Positions 38,876 through 39,465 of a stretch of DNA of 39,465 nt are shown here, piece by piece. The translations under genes were made by a program, and so were the position numbers. How positions within the stretch are numbered: position 1 is the first letter of the stretch; each line of letters begins with the position of its first letter. Origin of the DNA: a virus; IMG/VR virus record IMGVR_UViG_3300041809_000449, positions 1 to 39,465 of that record. One strand, given 5' to 3'. The notes beneath the pieces are model-generated. The model was not told the DNA's origin. It made no database searches and saw only the letters and a program-made list of their open reading frames with translations.

Positions 38876-39465
38876 TGATATGCAAGCGCCTCCTCGCGCG
38901 TGAGGAAAAAATGGATCCCATGAGAACACTCTTCCCACCGGTTTTCGTCCCAAGAATCCGGGCGCACGATCTGGCCGACTCTATACTCAGTTTTTGGACC
39001 ATGCGATTGGGTAACTGCATACTCAGCATCCTCAACCTCGAGTACCTCTGCCCATTCCGCGCGGCATTTTCTGCCTGTCGCATTAGACCGGCGCGCCTCG
39101 GAGGGTATGCGGAGTTTTACGATGCAACAGCTGCCGTCCTCCTTTTGTGCCTTCTTCCATCCGATGAAATCCCCTTGCGGCGCGATTACTGTAAGCGCCC
39201 ATGTTAACTCGGCGTTTTTTGCGCCGATGAGGTACGCGCCGGTGAGGTCCGCGTCGCGGAGGTCCGCGTCGCTGAGGCACGCGACGCTGAGGTCCGCGTC
39301 GCTGAGGCACGCGCCGCGGAGGCACGCGCCGCGGAGGTACGCGCCGCGGAGGTTCGCGCTGCTGAGGTCCGCGCTGCTGAGGTCCGCGTTGATGAGGGTC
39401 GCGCTGCTGAGGTCCGCGTCGCTGAGGTCCGCGCTGCTGAGGTACGCGCCGTTGAGGTACGCGCG
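38872..39465 (-). CDS. Pentapeptide-repeat protein 3, C-terminal part
   Basis: Open from the window end; 197 residues before the stop. First about 90 residues are A(D/Y/C)LSx pentapeptides that continue the frame of 1-370; the remainder (GDFIGWKKAQKEDSC, RRSNATGRKCRAEWAEVLE, then CSHGIHFFLTREEALAY) is the DUF5758-like domain and is 75-80% alike in protein to that of protein 2. The repeats differ in base use (Ser-rich, GCTGAGGTCCGCG units) from copies 1 and 2. Confidence 0.87.
   Translation of the reverse strand, partial: RAYLNGAYLSSADLSDADLSSATLINADLSSADLSSANLRGAYLRGACLRGACLSDADLSVACLSDADLRDADLTGAYLIGAKNAELTWALTVIAPQGDFIGWKKAQKEDGSCCIVKLRIPSEARRSNATGRKCRAEWAEVLEVEDAEYAVTQSHGPKTEYRVGQIVRPDSWDENRWEECSHGIHFFLTREEALAYQ
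39420..39465. repeat. 46-bp copy of bases 247-292 at the right end
   Basis: Exact match to 247-292 that runs to the last base of the window. With the shared reading frame it shows that both ends come from the same gene. Confidence 0.8.

Noticed and set aside
39200-39465. CRISPR-like periodic repeats at both ends
   Set aside because: Period is 15 bases without spacers, and the DNA encodes pentapeptides.

Overview
This window looks like a near-complete genome of a tailed phage with podovirus-type (T7/Bcep22-like) virion genes, about 39 kb and GC-rich, probably assembled from a metagenome. The sequence shows a large terminase, a head-tail connector portal, a scaffold, a major capsid protein, a Bbp16-like cement protein, tail tubular proteins A and B, three internal virion/ejection proteins, a repeat-rich tail fibre and a lysis region. 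Replication and recombination are represented by a DnaB-type helicase, an HTH replication protein, an ERF annealing protein and a PD-(D/E)XK nuclease. I see no integrase, no phage RNA polymerase and no DNA polymerase, so the phage should depend on host transcription and replication enzymes. The host cannot be fixed from the sequence. A DUF261-like lysis candidate and a Maf/DUF115 glycosyltransferase are weak hints of a flagellated, possibly spirochaetal, host.

Layout: genes run outward from one regulatory region at about 3.7-4.25 kb. Rightward, 4249-29607 is a tightly packed late operon in the order packaging, small proteins, radical SAM enzyme, portal, capsid, tail, ejection proteins, fibre, lysis. 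Leftward, an early operon begins at a strong promoter (3723-3751), is reinforced by a second one (2775-2803), runs to position 1, and continues in the same strand and frame from 39465 down to 29602. The two ends of the window are the two halves of one pentapeptide-repeat gene, so the molecule is circular or circularly permuted and the assembly broke inside 15-bp repeats. The two operons meet tail to tail at about 29602-29607 with overlapping stop codons.

Left early region (3705 to 1, then 39465 to 37651): many small unknown proteins, an HTH regulator, a zinc-ribbon protein and three related pentapeptide-repeat proteins, two with a DUF5758-like C-terminal domain. These are typical positions for host-takeover or anti-defence functions. 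Recombination block (37663-33245): ERF, a coiled-coil ERF-associated protein, an unknown protein, a RecB-like nuclease, an intruding HNH-AP2 homing endonuclease, an HNH protein, a possible NinB-like protein and an XRE regulator. Replication block (33131-30658): an initiator with a candidate internal origin, two small proteins and the helicase, preceded by a pair of hairpins whose loops are complementary.

Most notable for a second look: a perfect parS-type 16-bp palindrome inside the largest virion gene, a radical SAM/twitch enzyme inserted between packaging and portal genes, the kissing-hairpin leader of the replication gene, the internal origin candidate, and two early promoters that share a 14-bp motif in their spacers.
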